DNA of 34,478 nucleotides from an uncultured Colwellia sp. Its GTDB lineage: Bacteria > Pseudomonadota > Gammaproteobacteria > Enterobacterales > Alteromonadaceae. Below, piece by piece: positions 13,066 through 24,508 of the stretch. A program made the position numbers and the translations under genes. Under the pieces are notes generated by a model that saw only the letters and a program-made list of their open reading frames with translations, did not search any database and was not told the origin of the DNA. The stretch lies in NCBI GenBank assembly GCA_913061365.1, contig CAJXUT010000009.1:1-34478 (forward strand), in the 5' to 3' direction. The stretch's first letter is position 1. Every line of letters starts with the position of its first letter.

Positions 13066-13114
13066 AGTCACCAGCCCCTCAAGCTGGCGCGTCTACCAAT
13101 TCCGCCACATCCGC
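13030..13114 (-). tRNA. leuU: tRNA-Leu(GAG)
   Basis: An 85-nt class II tRNA on the minus strand with encoded CCA (13032-13030). The acceptor arms GCGGATG/CATCCGC pair. The anticodon stem-loop is CCAGC-TTGAGGG-GCTGG with anticodon GAG (13080-13078), a variable arm follows, and the T arm is GGGGGTTCAAGTCCCCC. It lies 33 nt downstream of secG on the same strand, as leuU follows secG in E. coli, so it is probably made from the secG transcript or a near promoter. Confidence 0.97.
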
Positions 13115-13147
13115 GCAATACTAAATAATTTTAATCAGTAAGCTAAC

Positions 13148-13540
13148 TTACTTTGGCACATCGCCATCGTTAGCGGCAGGAGCATCAGCAGCAGGAACAT
13201 CACTATTCCTAGTCGACTCTACACTCTCATCAGGAATTGCATCTGTTGCAATGGTTTGCTCAGTTACTGGAGCACTAATATTATTCCATTCATCAACTGC
13301 TTTAGTTCTATTCGCAGTTAAGTTACCTAAAACTAAACTAATTACGAAGAAGCCTACAGCTAACCAAGTTGTCGCTTTAGTTAAAAAGTTACCTGAACCT
13401 CCTGAACCAAAAACAGTTGCTGAAGAGCCTGCACCAAAAGATGCGCCCATATCAGCCCCTTTACCTTGCTGAATTAACACTAAACCAATTAATGCCAAAG
13501 CAATAAGTACATAGGCAACGATTAAAACTTGATACAACAT
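13148..13540 (-). CDS. secG: Protein translocase subunit SecG
   Basis: A 130-residue inner-membrane subunit of the SecYEG channel. Helix 1 spans about residues 4-22 (VLIVAYVLIALALIGLVLIQ), followed by the conserved cytoplasmic loop QQGKGADMGASFGAGSSATVFGSGGSGNFL. Helix 2 spans about 55-75. The C-terminal 50 residues are Ala/Asp-rich and variable. It starts 2 nt after the tpiA stop, so it is co-transcribed, and leads into tRNA-Leu. Confidence 0.97.
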   Translation of the reverse strand: MLYQVLIVAYVLIALALIGLVLIQQGKGADMGASFGAGSSATVFGSGGSGNFLTKATTWLAVGFFVISLVLGNLTANRTKAVDEWNNISAPVTEQTIATDAIPDESVESTRNSDVPAADAPAANDGDVPK

Positions 13541-13542
13541 TT

Positions 13543-14313
13543 TTACTTTCCTTTAGCTGTTGAACAGATTTGTTTAAATTGTTCAACTTGTAAACTAGCA
13601 CCACCAATAAGACCACCGTCAATATCAGCTTGTGCAAATAATTCTTCACAGTTCGACGCGTTCACGCTACCACCGTATAATAAAGATATTTTAGCCGCCA
13701 CATTAGCATTAGCTTTTGCTAAAAACTGGCGAATAAACTTATGTGTTTCTTGTGCCATCTCGCTTGATGCTGTTTTACCAGTACCAATAGCCCAAACGGG
13801 CTCATAAGCGATAACAATGTTAGCAAAACTTTCAATACCAACTTCATCAATTACTGGTTGTAATTGCGAGGCTAATACTTTTTCAGTTTGCTCTTCAGCT
13901 CGCTCAGATTCACTTTCACCTATACACAAAATAGGTGTTAAACCTGCCTTAAGCGTAGCACTGATCTTGTCAGCAACTTCAACAGAGGTTTCGTTATAAT
14001 AGCTTCTACGTTCTGAGTGGCCAATGATAACAAATTTCACTGATAATTCCTGCAACATTTGCGTAGAAATTTCACCAGTGTAAGCTCCGCTTTCATGTGC
14101 ACTCACATTTTGAGCACCCACATGAATTGCTTCATTTAACTTATTTTCTGTTATCTGAGAAGTAAGTTCAGATAGAAAAGGAAAGCTTGGGCAAATAACA
14201 ACATCAACATTGTCTTGAAGTTTAACTGATGTTAAACCACTAACTATCGTGTTAACTAACGCTAAGCCGCCATTCATTTTCCAATTAGCAGCAACGATTG
14301 CACGTCTAGCCAT
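13543..14313 (-). CDS. tpiA: Triosephosphate isomerase
   Basis: A 256-residue cytoplasmic TIM-barrel enzyme that interconverts dihydroxyacetone phosphate and glyceraldehyde 3-phosphate. Lys is in AANWKMNGG, the catalytic His in VIIGHSERR, the catalytic Glu in AYEPVWAIGTGK, and the phosphate-binding loop is LYGGSVNASN. The frame opens at 14331, but the ATG at 14313 gives the usual N-terminus (MARRAIVAANWKMN) and has AAGGGG upstream. It lies between glmM and secG; in E. coli tpiA is elsewhere, while this order occurs in several other gammaproteobacteria. Confidence 0.97.
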   Translation of the reverse strand: MARRAIVAANWKMNGGLALVNTIVSGLTSVKLQDNVDVVICPSFPFLSELTSQITENKLNEAIHVGAQNVSAHESGAYTGEISTQMLQELSVKFVIIGHSERRSYYNETSVEVADKISATLKAGLTPILCIGESESERAEEQTEKVLASQLQPVIDEVGIESFANIVIAYEPVWAIGTGKTASSEMAQETHKFIRQFLAKANANVAAKISLLYGGSVNASNCEELFAQADIDGGLIGGASLQVEQFKQICSTAKGK

Positions 14314-14478
14314 TTTCATTCCCCTTGCCATTCTTCAAAACATTGTAAAATAAAGCCGCGAGATATTAACTAACATAAGATTAACTTACAAGTAATAAGT
14401 TAAAATCAATCTATTATCTCGTTAATATCTTGCTTAAGTGCTGTTTTTTCCAACACTAAAATTAAAACTATCGCGCTT

Positions 14479-15816
14479 TTAACTCGCTAATTTTACTGAA
14501 TCAGCAATTTCATTAGCTAAACGAGTTACTTCCTCAACTTCAGGGCCTTCTACCATGACTCGAATTAGCGGCTCTGTTCCTGATTTACGTAACAGCACTC
14601 TTCCTCGTCCAGACAGTAAGTTACTTACTTTATCTACGCAAGCTTTTACACTTGGATCATTGACTGGATCGCCACCACCAGAGAAACGTACATTCACAAG
14701 TATTTGAGGTAGCATGGTCATCCCTTCTCGTAATTCAAACAATGACTTTTTACGCTGACAAACAGCCGTTAATACATTGAGTGCAGCTATAATGCCATCG
14801 CCTGTAGACGTGTGATTCAGGTTAATGATATGGCCAGAATTCTCAGCGCCTAAGCTCCAACCTTTTTCTCTTAACATTTGCATAACATATCTATCGCCAA
14901 CATTACTGCGAGCAAAAGGTATATCAAGCTTTTCTAAAGCTAATTCAAGTCCCATATTACTCATCAATGTACCAACAACGCCACCTTGTAAATTACCAGA
15001 CTTCAAATCATTACAGGCAATAATGTAAACCGCTTCATCACCATCAATTACATGACCTGTGTGATCAACCATCATCAATCGGTCACCATCACCGTCAAGT
15101 GCTATACCTAAATCGGCTTTATTCTCTAATACGGCAGCTTTCATCATATCAGTTGAAGTAGCACCACAACCGTCATTAATATTAGTGCCATTAGGTGAAG
15201 TACCAACTTCTATTACATTAGCTCCTAACTCTCGAAATACATCTGGTGCAATATGGTAAGTAGCACCGTGAGCACAATCAACAACGATCGTTAAGTGTTG
15301 TAATGATAATTGACTTGGGAAGTTACTCTTACAAAATTCAATATAACGCCCTGCTGCATCTCCCACACGGTTTGCCTTCCCTAGATGATCTGATTTTACA
15401 CAGCCCATAGGTTTGTCTAACTCAGCTTCTATCGCTATTTCGACCTCATCAGGTAATTTTTGACCATCTTGTGAGAAAAATTTAATACCATTATCATAAA
15501 AAGGATTATGAGAAGCACTAATGACAATACCCGCTTCTGCTCGAAATGTTTTAGTTAAGTAAGCAATGCCTGGCGTAGGCATAGGCCCTAATAAACCAAT
15601 ATCAATACCAGCAGCAGAAAAACCAGCTTCAAGTGCAGATTCAAGCATATAACCAGATATACGTGTATCTTTACCAATAAGGACTTTTTTAGTACCTTGA
15701 GCCGCTAATACTTTTCCTGCGGCATAGCCTAGTTTCATAACAAACTCAGGCGTAATTGGATATTCTCCTACTAAGCCACGCACACCATCGGTACCAAAAT
15801 ATTTACGATTAGACAT
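14479..15816 (-). CDS. glmM: Phosphoglucosamine mutase
   Basis: A 445-residue enzyme that converts glucosamine 6-phosphate to glucosamine 1-phosphate for UDP-GlcNAc, hence peptidoglycan and LPS. It has the N-terminal FGTDGVRG, the active phosphoserine in [16 protein letters not shown], the Mg-binding loop [17 protein letters not shown], and the C-terminal phosphate-binding [12 protein letters not shown]. Length and motifs are standard. It follows folP, as in E. coli. About 165 nt separate it from tpiA, with a loose inverted repeat (GATATTAAC/GTTAATATC) but no clear terminator. Confidence 0.98.
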   Translation of the reverse strand: MSNRKYFGTDGVRGLVGEYPITPEFVMKLGYAAGKVLAAQGTKKVLIGKDTRISGYMLESALEAGFSAAGIDIGLLGPMPTPGIAYLTKTFRAEAGIVISASHNPFYDNGIKFFSQDGQKLPDEVEIAIEAELDKPMGCVKSDHLGKANRVGDAAGRYIEFCKSNFPSQLSLQHLTIVVDCAHGATYHIAPDVFRELGANVIEVGTSPNGTNINDGCGATSTDMMKAAVLENKADLGIALDGDGDRLMMVDHTGHVIDGDEAVYIIACNDLKSGNLQGGVVGTLMSNMGLELALEKLDIPFARSNVGDRYVMQMLREKGWSLGAENSGHIINLNHTSTGDGIIAALNVLTAVCQRKKSLFELREGMTMLPQILVNVRFSGGGDPVNDPSVKACVDKVSNLLSGRGRVLLRKSGTEPLIRVMVEGPEVEEVTRLANEIADSVKLAS

Positions 15817-15898
15817 ATTTTTCTTCCTTTAATATCTGATAAAAGTATTTCACTTTAATGTTTTTGTACCGCACGTATTATGAACACGCACGAATAAT

Positions 15899-16750
15899 CT
15901 ATTCTGTTTTATATTGAGCAACTGCTTTTAAAATATTCACGGCATCAGCACTTTCTTGTACATCATGTACTCGGATAATTTGAGCGCCTTGTTGAACGGC
16001 AATAATTGCAGCGGTCAAACTACCGGCTAAACGTTCATCAACATCTCTATTCAATAAGTTACCTATCATTGATTTTCGTGATATGCCAGCTAGAACAGGT
16101 AACCCCAAGGTACTAAATTGAGAAAACTTCGCTAGTACTTCATAATTATGTGCTAATGTTTTGCCAAAACCAAAACCAGGATCTAATACTAAACGATTTT
16201 TATTAATGCCTTTTTGCTCACAGCAATGAATACGCTCTTTAAAGAATTTTATTATATCATTAATAATGTGATTATATTGAGGGTTTTCTTGCATCGTACG
16301 AGGCATACCTTGCATATGCATAAGGCAAATAGCAACCTCACTTTGCACGACAACATCAACGCAACCTTCATTTTGAAGAGCACGAACATCATTAATCATA
16401 TCAGCGCCATAAGTAATTGCTTCACTCATCACTTCTGCTTTTGATGTATCAATAGACACATTAATATCAAACCGTGATTTAATCGCTTTAAGTAATGGAA
16501 TAACACGAGATATCTCATCTTGAACGTTAACATCTACTGCACCAGGACGTGTTGATTCGCCTCCAATGTCAATAATATCAACACCATTGACAATCATACT
16601 TTCAACTTGCTTTAACGCATTATCAAAGCAGTTAAACTTTCCACCATCGGAAAATGAATCTGGCGTAACGTTTAAAATTCCCATCACCTGAACTTTATTT
16701 AAGTCAGTCAATTCTGTCGTGAAATTTTCATTTTGTATTATTTTTGACAT
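15899..16750 (-). CDS. folP: Dihydropteroate synthase
   Basis: A 283-residue TIM-barrel enzyme of folate synthesis that joins p-aminobenzoate to 6-hydroxymethyl-dihydropterin pyrophosphate, the target of sulfonamides. Landmarks: VMGILNVTPDSFSDGG, IDIGGESTRPGA, SIDTSKAEV, INDVRAL, LMHMQGMPRTMQ, LDPGFGFGKT, LAGISRKSMIG and the final IIRVHDV. All belong to the chromosomal FolP rather than the plasmid Sul type. It stands between ftsH, from which a terminator separates it, and glmM. Confidence 0.98.
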   Translation of the reverse strand: MSKIIQNENFTTELTDLNKVQVMGILNVTPDSFSDGGKFNCFDNALKQVESMIVNGVDIIDIGGESTRPGAVDVNVQDEISRVIPLLKAIKSRFDINVSIDTSKAEVMSEAITYGADMINDVRALQNEGCVDVVVQSEVAICLMHMQGMPRTMQENPQYNHIINDIIKFFKERIHCCEQKGINKNRLVLDPGFGFGKTLAHNYEVLAKFSQFSTLGLPVLAGISRKSMIGNLLNRDVDERLAGSLTAAIIAVQQGAQIIRVHDVQESADAVNILKAVAQYKTE

Positions 16751-16791
16751 AGTTTTGTATTTTAGCGCTGATTTACAATAAATTTAATAAA

Positions 16792-16829
16792 ATAAAACCT
16801 CGATACTTTAAAAGACATCGAGGTTTTAT
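16792..16829 (-). terminator. Terminator after ftsH
   Basis: ATAAAACCTCGAT (16792-16804) and ATCGAGGTTTTAT (16817-16829) form a 13-bp stem with a 12-nt loop. On the minus strand it is followed by TTTTATT. It lies 40 nt after the ftsH stop and before folP, so folP-glmM probably needs its own promoter or read-through. Confidence 0.85.
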
Positions 16830-16868
16830 GTATAAGTGATTATCACGACTTACGGTGAAGTAATCTAA

Positions 16869-18833
16869 CTACTTATTTGGTGTTTCACCACTTGGCTCAG
16901 ATAAGTCAGGATTTGGTTTATCTTGAGCAGTGTCTTCTTTTTTAGCTGAACTATTATCACCATTACTTGAATTACTACTTGAGTTTGAACCACTGTCATC
17001 CCAACCTGCTGGTTTACGAACATCAGTTCTTGCCATCAAGTCATCTATTTGCAATGCATCAATAGTTTCATATTTCATCAATGCGTCTTTCATTGCGTGA
17101 AGAATATCTATGTTGTCATTAATGATTTTTTCCGCACGATCATAGTTACGAGTAACAACATTTTTGATCTCTTCATCAATTAGATTAGCTGTTTCGTCAG
17201 ACATATGCAGTGACTTAGACGAGGTACGACCTAAAAACACTTCACCTTCTTCTTCAGCAAAAAGCATAGGACCTAATTTTTCAGAAAGACCCCATTGCGT
17301 AACCATTTTACGGGCAATATTAGTGGCTCGTTCAATATCATTTGATGCACCTGTTGATACTTTGTCACTACCGTAAATTACTTCTTCGGCAATACGACCA
17401 CCATATAAAGAAGAGATATTACTTTCTAAATGTTGCTTAGAATGACTAAATCTATCTTGTTCTGGTAAATACATAGTTACACCAAGTGCGCGACCACGAG
17501 GAATAATACTGACTTTATAAACTGGATCATGATCTGGCACTAATCGACCAATCAATGCATGACCAGCTTCATGATAAGCAGTCATTTCTTTTTCAGATTC
17601 AGACATCACCATAGATTTGCGTTCAGAACCCATCATGATTTTATCTTTAGCTTTATCAAATTCATTCATGCTAACAACACGACGTGATGTACGTGCAGAG
17701 CATAATGCAGCTTCGTTAACTAAGTTAGCTAGATCTGCACCTGAGAAACCAGGTGTACCACGTGCTATAACTTCTGCTTTTACATCATCACCTAAAGGTA
17801 CTTTACGCATATGAACTTTTAGTATTTGTTCACGACCACGAATATCCGGTAATCCTACGGTAACTTGACGGTCAAAACGACCTGGTCTAAGTAAAGCTGG
17901 ATCTAATACATCAGGGCGGTTAGTTGCAGCAATAACAATAACGCCTTCATTACCTTCAAAACCATCCATTTCTACTAGCATTTGGTTCAATGTTTGCTCA
18001 CGTTCATCGTGACCACCACCCATACCTGCACCACGCTGTCGACCTACGGCATCAATTTCATCGATAAAGATAATACAAGGAGCCGCTTTTTTGGCTTGCT
18101 CAAACATATCTCTAACGCGTGAAGCACCTACACCAACAAACATTTCAACAAAATCTGAACCTGAAATAGTAAAAAATGGTACTTTTGCTTCACCTGCAAT
18201 GGCTTTAGCTAATAATGTTTTACCAGTACCTGGTTGACCAACTAATAAAATACCTGATGGAATACGACCACCTAACTTTTGAAATTTAGTAGGTTCTCTT
18301 AAATAATCAACTAGCTCAGCTACATCTTCTTTAGCTTCGTCACAACCAGCAACATCAGCAAATGTTGTTTTTATTTGTTCTTCACTTAATTGACGTGCTT
18401 TAGACTTACCAAAAGACATGGCGCCTTTACCGCCACCGCCTTGCATTTGACGCATAAAGAAAATCCACACGCCAATCAGTAAAATCATAGGGAACCACGA
18501 AACAAAAATAGTGGTTAAGAAACTAGTTTCTTCTGGAAGCTTGCCTTTTGCACGAACTCCCTGTTTCACTAAGTCATTAATCAAGTCACTATCATATCCA
18601 CCTGGAATAACAGTTTTATAGCTTTCACCACTTCGTTTTTCACCAGTAATTACACCATTTCTATCAACACTTGCATCTCGAATTTGTCCTTGGCGAACAT
18701 CGGTGATAAATCGTGTATAGTCTGTTTCATTTTCAGTGGCTGTATTAGGAGAAAAGCTCTGAAAAACAGACATTAAAACAACGGCTATAACTAACCATAA
18801 AATAATATTTTTTGCCATATCACTCAACTTCAT
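16869..18833 (-). CDS. ftsH: ATP-dependent zinc metalloprotease FtsH
   Basis: A 654-residue inner-membrane AAA protease. It has two membrane helices (about residues 9-26 and 107-126) around a periplasmic domain. Walker A is GQPGTGKT, Walker B is [12 protein letters not shown], the second-region-of-homology motif includes [20 protein letters not shown], and the zinc site is HEAGH. The C-terminal tail is Ser/Asn-rich. It degrades SecY, LpxC, and sigma-32-type clients in relatives. The start is at 18833 (MKLSDMAKN); MAKN (ATG 18818) is the E. coli-like alternative. It follows rlmE as in E. coli. Confidence 0.98.
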   Translation of the reverse strand: MKLSDMAKNIILWLVIAVVLMSVFQSFSPNTATENETDYTRFITDVRQGQIRDASVDRNGVITGEKRSGESYKTVIPGGYDSDLINDLVKQGVRAKGKLPEETSFLTTIFVSWFPMILLIGVWIFFMRQMQGGGGKGAMSFGKSKARQLSEEQIKTTFADVAGCDEAKEDVAELVDYLREPTKFQKLGGRIPSGILLVGQPGTGKTLLAKAIAGEAKVPFFTISGSDFVEMFVGVGASRVRDMFEQAKKAAPCIIFIDEIDAVGRQRGAGMGGGHDEREQTLNQMLVEMDGFEGNEGVIVIAATNRPDVLDPALLRPGRFDRQVTVGLPDIRGREQILKVHMRKVPLGDDVKAEVIARGTPGFSGADLANLVNEAALCSARTSRRVVSMNEFDKAKDKIMMGSERKSMVMSESEKEMTAYHEAGHALIGRLVPDHDPVYKVSIIPRGRALGVTMYLPEQDRFSHSKQHLESNISSLYGGRIAEEVIYGSDKVSTGASNDIERATNIARKMVTQWGLSEKLGPMLFAEEEGEVFLGRTSSKSLHMSDETANLIDEEIKNVVTRNYDRAEKIINDNIDILHAMKDALMKYETIDALQIDDLMARTDVRKPAGWDDSGSNSSSNSSNGDNSSAKKEDTAQDKPNPDLSEPSGETPNK

Positions 18834-18981
18834 GACCTCTTTGGGGTTGATAAACTTATTAATATAATATTGTAAACGTTATTGTGACTAATCTACTATA
18901 ATTCAAGGGTAGTAGCTATTTAACTTTAATCACAATTTACAACTGGTAACATTTTAACCAATAAACTTGCACACTAAACGC

Positions 18982-19608
18982 TTATTTAAAGTTAGTAGCA
19001 ACAAGATATACTTCTCGAGAACGTGCTCGAGATGATTCAGGCTTACGGGTTTTAACATTTTTAAAAACAGCACGCACCGCTTTCATATATTCTTCAAAAC
19101 CAGCACCTTGGAATACTTTTACAACAAAAGAGCCATTAGGCTTTAATACTTGATGACACATATCCAATGCTAACTCTACTAAATACATGCTTCGCGCTGA
19201 ATCAGCACTTTCATTACCTGTCATATTTGCAGCCATGTCAGACATTACAACATCAATGTTTTTTCCATTAATACGATTAAGTAAAGCATCAAGGACAACT
19301 TCTTCACGAAAGTCACCTTCCAAAAAATCAACGCCAGCAATAGCATCCATAGGTAAAATATCACACGCTATAACTTGCCCTTTGTCTCCAACGGCTTTAA
19401 CTGCATATTCAGACCAACCACCTGGAGCCGCACCTAAATCAACAACCTTCATTCCCGGTTTAATTAATTTATCTTTATTATTTATTTCTTCAATTTTGAA
19501 CACTGCGCGAGAGCGTAAACCTAGTTTTTTAGCTTTTTTAACATATTCATCTTCAAAGTGCTCATCAAGCCAACGCTGCGAACTTGCTGTATGTTTTTTA
19601 TTTGCCAT
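18982..19608 (-). CDS. rlmE: 23S rRNA 2'-O-ribose U2552 methyltransferase RlmE
   Basis: A 208-residue AdoMet-dependent enzyme (FtsJ) that methylates U2552 in the A loop of 23S rRNA late in 50S assembly. The N-terminus [35 protein letters not shown] holds the catalytic Lys, [15 protein letters not shown] the AdoMet site, [10 protein letters not shown] the catalytic Asp, and SFVVKVFQG the second Lys; [17 protein letters not shown] closes the fold. It is divergent from yhbY (gap 86 nt), as in E. coli. Confidence 0.98.
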   Translation of the reverse strand: MANKKHTASSQRWLDEHFEDEYVKKAKKLGLRSRAVFKIEEINNKDKLIKPGMKVVDLGAAPGGWSEYAVKAVGDKGQVIACDILPMDAIAGVDFLEGDFREEVVLDALLNRINGKNIDVVMSDMAANMTGNESADSARSMYLVELALDMCHQVLKPNGSFVVKVFQGAGFEEYMKAVRAVFKNVKTRKPESSRARSREVYLVATNFK

Positions 19609-19694
19609 GTTTATTTTCGACTATTTATAGATATTAGGAGTTAGATAAGGGTAAAATAGCGATAATTCAAGTTACCAACTATCGAAATTTATTA

Positions 19695-19991
19695 ATGAAC
19701 TTAAATAAAAAACAAATTCAATACCTAAAAGGTGTTGCTCACTCACTAAAACCTATTGTTTTATTAGGAAATAATGGCTTAACTGAAGCTGTTGTCGCTG
19801 AAATAGATTACTCACTTAATCACCATGAATTAATAAAAGTAAAAATTCCAACAGATGATAGAGAAACGAAAGGCTTAATTGTAGAAGCCATTTGTCGCGA
19901 AACTCAAGCAACAAAAGTACAAGTGATTGGTAAGACTTTAGTTATTTATCGTCAAAGTGAAGAACGTAAGATTCGTATTCCTAAAATATAA
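19695..19991 (+). CDS. yhbY: YhbY, CRM-domain RNA-binding protein
   Basis: A 98-residue single CRM domain that associates with pre-50S ribosomal particles. Family landmarks: KKQIQYLKGVAHSLKPIVLLGNNGLTEAVVAEID with the GxxG-like RNA-binding loop, ALNHHELIKVKI-type segment here as YSLNHHELIKVKI, and VIGKTLVIYRQSEERKIRIP. It is divergent from rlmE and ends at a bidirectional terminator before the convergent ihfA. Confidence 0.97.
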   Translation: MNLNKKQIQYLKGVAHSLKPIVLLGNNGLTEAVVAEIDYSLNHHELIKVKIPTDDRETKGLIVEAICRETQATKVQVIGKTLVIYRQSEERKIRIPKI

Positions 19992-20070
19992 TTTTAGTTA
20001 ATAAATGATAAGTTGTTCTAGGTTTATATAACAAAAATTAACTTATTATTTTAATCTTCTTCATAAAAAT

Positions 20071-20103
20071 AAAAAGCCCGCACATTACTGAGCGGGCTTT
20101 TTT
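20071..20103. terminator. Bidirectional terminator between yhbY and ihfA
   Basis: AAAAAGCCCGC (20071-20081) and GCGGGCTTTTTT (20092-20103) form a GC-rich stem around a 10-nt loop, with A- and T-tracts on its two sides. It can stop both convergent transcripts. Confidence 0.95.
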
Positions 20104-20200
20104 AATTTCAGTTTACTGAAATACCATTATCTAGAGAATAAAAAGCTATTAGCTGAACAATAAGTCATTCAGCTTAATAGTAGATTTCACAACATTTATA

Positions 20201-20494
20201 TTAGTCGCTATTCCCGTCTTCAACACGGCTTTTCAGTTTCTGTCCGGGTCTAAAAGTAACAACCTTACGCGCAGAAATTGGAATATCTTCACCTGTTTTT
20301 GGGTTACGTCCAGGACGTTCGCTTTTAACGCGCAAATCGAAATTACCAAAACCAGAAAGCTTAACCTGTTCACCGCTCTCTAAAGTTTCGCGAATATCTT
20401 CAAAAAAGATTTCAACCATTTCTTTTGCGTCGCGCTTGCTCAGCCCAACTTTTTCAAATAAATGTTCTGCTACTTCTGCTTTGGTAAGCGCCAT
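20201..20494 (-). CDS. ihfA: Integration host factor subunit alpha
   Basis: A 97-residue DNA-bending protein. It has the HU/IHF signature [24 protein letters not shown] with the proline that intercalates in the minor groove, and starts [28 protein letters not shown] as IHF-alpha does. Its partner is IHF-beta. It helps integrases of elements like the one at the left of this window, recombination and transcription. It follows pheT by 3 nt, so it belongs to the pheST-ihfA operon. Confidence 0.98.
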   Translation of the reverse strand: MALTKAEVAEHLFEKVGLSKRDAKEMVEIFFEDIRETLESGEQVKLSGFGNFDLRVKSERPGRNPKTGEDIPISARKVVTFRPGQKLKSRVEDGNSD

Positions 20495-20497
20495 TGC

Positions 20498-22936
20498 TTA
20501 GTCCCTCAGTGATGCATTTAACTCAGTTTTTAAGGCTTCAACAACTCGATCGATAACTTCTGTAATGTCTTTATCTTCAAGTGTTTTATTTCTATCTTGT
20601 AATACTAAGGCAATCGCGAGACTTTTGTAACCGTCTTCAACGCCTTGACCTTGATATACATCAAACAAGTTTAGATCAATTAAATAACTTCCGCCAACCT
20701 TTTCAATAAGTTGTAGTACATTTTTTGCATCAACATCTTCTTTTACAACAACTGCAAGGTCTCTTCTGTTTGCAGGAAAACGAGAAATATCAGACACTTC
20801 TGGTATTTTTTGCGTTAAGACTTCTGATAGCAATAGTTCAAAAGTTAATGTTCTGCCGTTAAGTCCTAATTTTCGTTCTAATTCAGGATGTAACGCACCA
20901 ACATAGCCAACCAAAACACCATTACGTGTAATTTTTGCCGTTTGTCCTGGATGTAATGCTGCAATTTCGGCTTGTGAAAATTCATAACTTTCCGCATCAG
21001 CAGTTAACGAAAGTAGCGCTTCAACATCCCCTTTAATATCATAAAAGTCTGTTGCTGCTTTTTCTATACCCCAGTGTTCATCATTTCTGTTGCCGCCAAT
21101 AACACCAGCAATCATGTTTTGTTGACGAACACCATTTTCAGCCGTTTCATCAGGAACAAAACGTAGACCACATTCAAATAAACGTACTCTAGCTTGTTGA
21201 CGATTTTGGTTATATACCACTGATTGTAATAAACCAGTAAATAAGCTTAAACGCATTACTGACATTTCAGAAGAAATAGGATGAGGTAAAGTCATCACTG
21301 CTTCATCAGGATGCAGCAAACCTTGTATTTTAGGATCTACAAAACTGTAAGTGATGGCTTCTTGATAATCACGATTAACCAATGTACTTTTCAATTTACT
21401 AACACTAATATTCGCTTCTTGCTGTGCCACCATTTTCAATGTTGCTTTTGGTGAAATATTAGGGATATTGTTATAGCCAAATATACGCGCAACTTCTTCA
21501 ATTAAGTCAACTTCAATTTTAATATCAAAACGGTAAGCAGGAACAATAACATCCCAAACCTTATCACTTTCTGAACCTTGCTCTGTTACTTCAAATCCAA
21601 GGCGCGTTAATATTTCAGATACTTTTTCATCCGCAATAAAATGACCAATACGCGAATCTAACTTTTCACGACGTAAGCTAACATTTTTAGTTTGCGGAAT
21701 ATTGTCGTCTGATTTTGCTTCAGTAATTGGTCCAGCTTCACCGCCAGCAATCTCTAATAACAGTGCAGTAGCACGTTCCATTGCATCATGTTGCAATGTA
21801 GGGTCAATACCACGTTCATAACGATGTGATGCATCAGTATGTAAACCGTATTGACGTGCTTTGCCAAGAATGGCTAAAGGGGCAAAAAACGCGCTCTCTA
21901 AAAAGATATCAGTAGTTTCCGCGGTAACACCCGAATGTAAACCACCGAAAATGCCAGCAATGGCTAACGCTTTACCTTCACCTGTAGAGTTCTTATCAGC
22001 AATAACTAATGTTTCTTTATTTAACTTAACTTCTTTTTCATCAAGTAATGTAAGTTCTTCATTAGTATTAGCAAAACGAACATTAATACTGGTGTCAATT
22101 TTTGCCAAATCAAACGCATGCATTGGATGCCCAAGCTCTAATAACACGTAGTTAGTCACATCAACAACAGGATCAATAGAACGCGTACCACAACGGCGTA
22201 GCTTTTCCACCATCCACAGTGGTGTTTGTGCATTAAGGTTAATACCTTTAATAACACGACCTAAATAACGAGGACACGCTTCACCAGCTTCAATAGTAAT
22301 ATCTAAAGTGTCATCAATCGTTGGTTCAACGGCTTTAATATCAATTTCATTAACAGATTGAGAGTTTAAAACGCCTACTTCGCGAGCCAAACCTTTAATG
22401 CCTAAACAATCACCACGGTTAGCTGTTAAATCAACGTCAATGGTCACATCATCTAAATCTAAGTATTCACGTACACAAGTACCTAAAGGTGCATCTTGTG
22501 CTAATTCCATAATGCCGTCTGAACTATCACTTAAACCAATTTCAGATTCACTACACAGCATGCCATTTGACACGACACCACGTAATTTGGCTTTTTTAAT
22601 TTTAAAATCACCCGGTAGCACAGCACCAACAGTAGCTACAGCTACTTTTAGACCTAAACGACAGTTTTTAGCGCCACAGACGATATCAACTAACTGACCT
22701 TTTTCAACATGGGCAGAGCTATATTCGCCAAGGCTTATTTTTGTTACTTGCAGTTTGTCCGCATCAGGATGAGGGCCACATTCAACAACTTCACCAACAA
22801 TAACATTGCTAAATTCGCCAGCAACAGGGTCTACGCCGTCTACTTCGAGACCAGCCATAGTTATTTGATGCGCTAAGTCATCAGATGATAATGCAGGATT
22901 TACCCACTCACGTAACCAAGATTCACTAAATTTCAT
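20498..22936 (-). CDS. pheT: Phenylalanine-tRNA ligase beta subunit
   Basis: An 812-residue cytoplasmic subunit of the alpha2-beta2 PheRS. The N-terminal tRNA-binding (EMAP-like) domain includes [20 protein letters not shown] and IVCGAKNC. The B3/B4 editing region follows ([14 protein letters not shown] and [14 protein letters not shown]-type segment here as [14 protein letters not shown]). Then come B5, the catalytic-like core, and the C-terminal anticodon-binding ferredoxin fold ([14 protein letters not shown]). Length is normal (795 in E. coli). It lies 10 nt after pheS. Confidence 0.98.
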   Translation of the reverse strand: MKFSESWLREWVNPALSSDDLAHQITMAGLEVDGVDPVAGEFSNVIVGEVVECGPHPDADKLQVTKISLGEYSSAHVEKGQLVDIVCGAKNCRLGLKVAVATVGAVLPGDFKIKKAKLRGVVSNGMLCSESEIGLSDSSDGIMELAQDAPLGTCVREYLDLDDVTIDVDLTANRGDCLGIKGLAREVGVLNSQSVNEIDIKAVEPTIDDTLDITIEAGEACPRYLGRVIKGINLNAQTPLWMVEKLRRCGTRSIDPVVDVTNYVLLELGHPMHAFDLAKIDTSINVRFANTNEELTLLDEKEVKLNKETLVIADKNSTGEGKALAIAGIFGGLHSGVTAETTDIFLESAFFAPLAILGKARQYGLHTDASHRYERGIDPTLQHDAMERATALLLEIAGGEAGPITEAKSDDNIPQTKNVSLRREKLDSRIGHFIADEKVSEILTRLGFEVTEQGSESDKVWDVIVPAYRFDIKIEVDLIEEVARIFGYNNIPNISPKATLKMVAQQEANISVSKLKSTLVNRDYQEAITYSFVDPKIQGLLHPDEAVMTLPHPISSEMSVMRLSLFTGLLQSVVYNQNRQQARVRLFECGLRFVPDETAENGVRQQNMIAGVIGGNRNDEHWGIEKAATDFYDIKGDVEALLSLTADAESYEFSQAEIAALHPGQTAKITRNGVLVGYVGALHPELERKLGLNGRTLTFELLLSEVLTQKIPEVSDISRFPANRRDLAVVVKEDVDAKNVLQLIEKVGGSYLIDLNLFDVYQGQGVEDGYKSLAIALVLQDRNKTLEDKDITEVIDRVVEALKTELNASLRD

Positions 22937-22946
22937 TTGTGGTTTC

Positions 22947-24060
<1,114 letters not shown>

Positions 24061-24139
24061 ATGAAACTATGATTTAGCCTATTATGCTCTACATCAAAAA
24101 AGATAAAAGTGACATAATTCTCACTTTCTCTAATAATTT

Positions 24140-24421
24140 TTATTCTGCTTGTGGCATTTTTTCTTCTGAAGTAGATTGTTTTTCTTTTTCAGCCGCTTTT
24201 AAATCAGCTTCTCGCTTAACCAAAAGAAAGGTTAAATACATTTTAGTAGGCAATGAAAAAATCAATCCTAAAGCAATACAAACAGCACTGATAATAATTC
24301 CAGTAACCCCAAGTGATTCCATATACTCACTGAAATTATGAAAATAAATTCCTAACAATAATAAACATAGCCCAATAGTAATACAAACCTTCAATAGCTT
24401 AATTAAATTTTGTTCCGTCAT
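24140..24421 (-). CDS. Small two-helix membrane protein, unknown
   Basis: A 93-residue protein with two hydrophobic helices (about residues 10-27 and 39-58) joined by a short loop (FHNFSEYMESLG), and a charged, probably cytoplasmic tail (KREADLKAAEKEKQSTSEEK). No family is recognised with confidence. It stands alone between the large YdiJ-type dehydrogenase and the pheS operon, on the same strand. A frame on the opposite strand (24084-24341) appears to be only its shadow. Confidence 0.7.
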   Translation of the reverse strand: MTEQNLIKLLKVCITIGLCLLLLGIYFHNFSEYMESLGVTGIIISAVCIALGLIFSLPTKMYLTFLLVKREADLKAAEKEKQSTSEEKMPQAE

Positions 24422-24508
24422 AATAAAATCCTATTAAAATAATACTATAAGAAACTATACGCCTGTCAGATTATCTATTACTTGAGCTACATCAAAATTA
24501 CATCAAAA

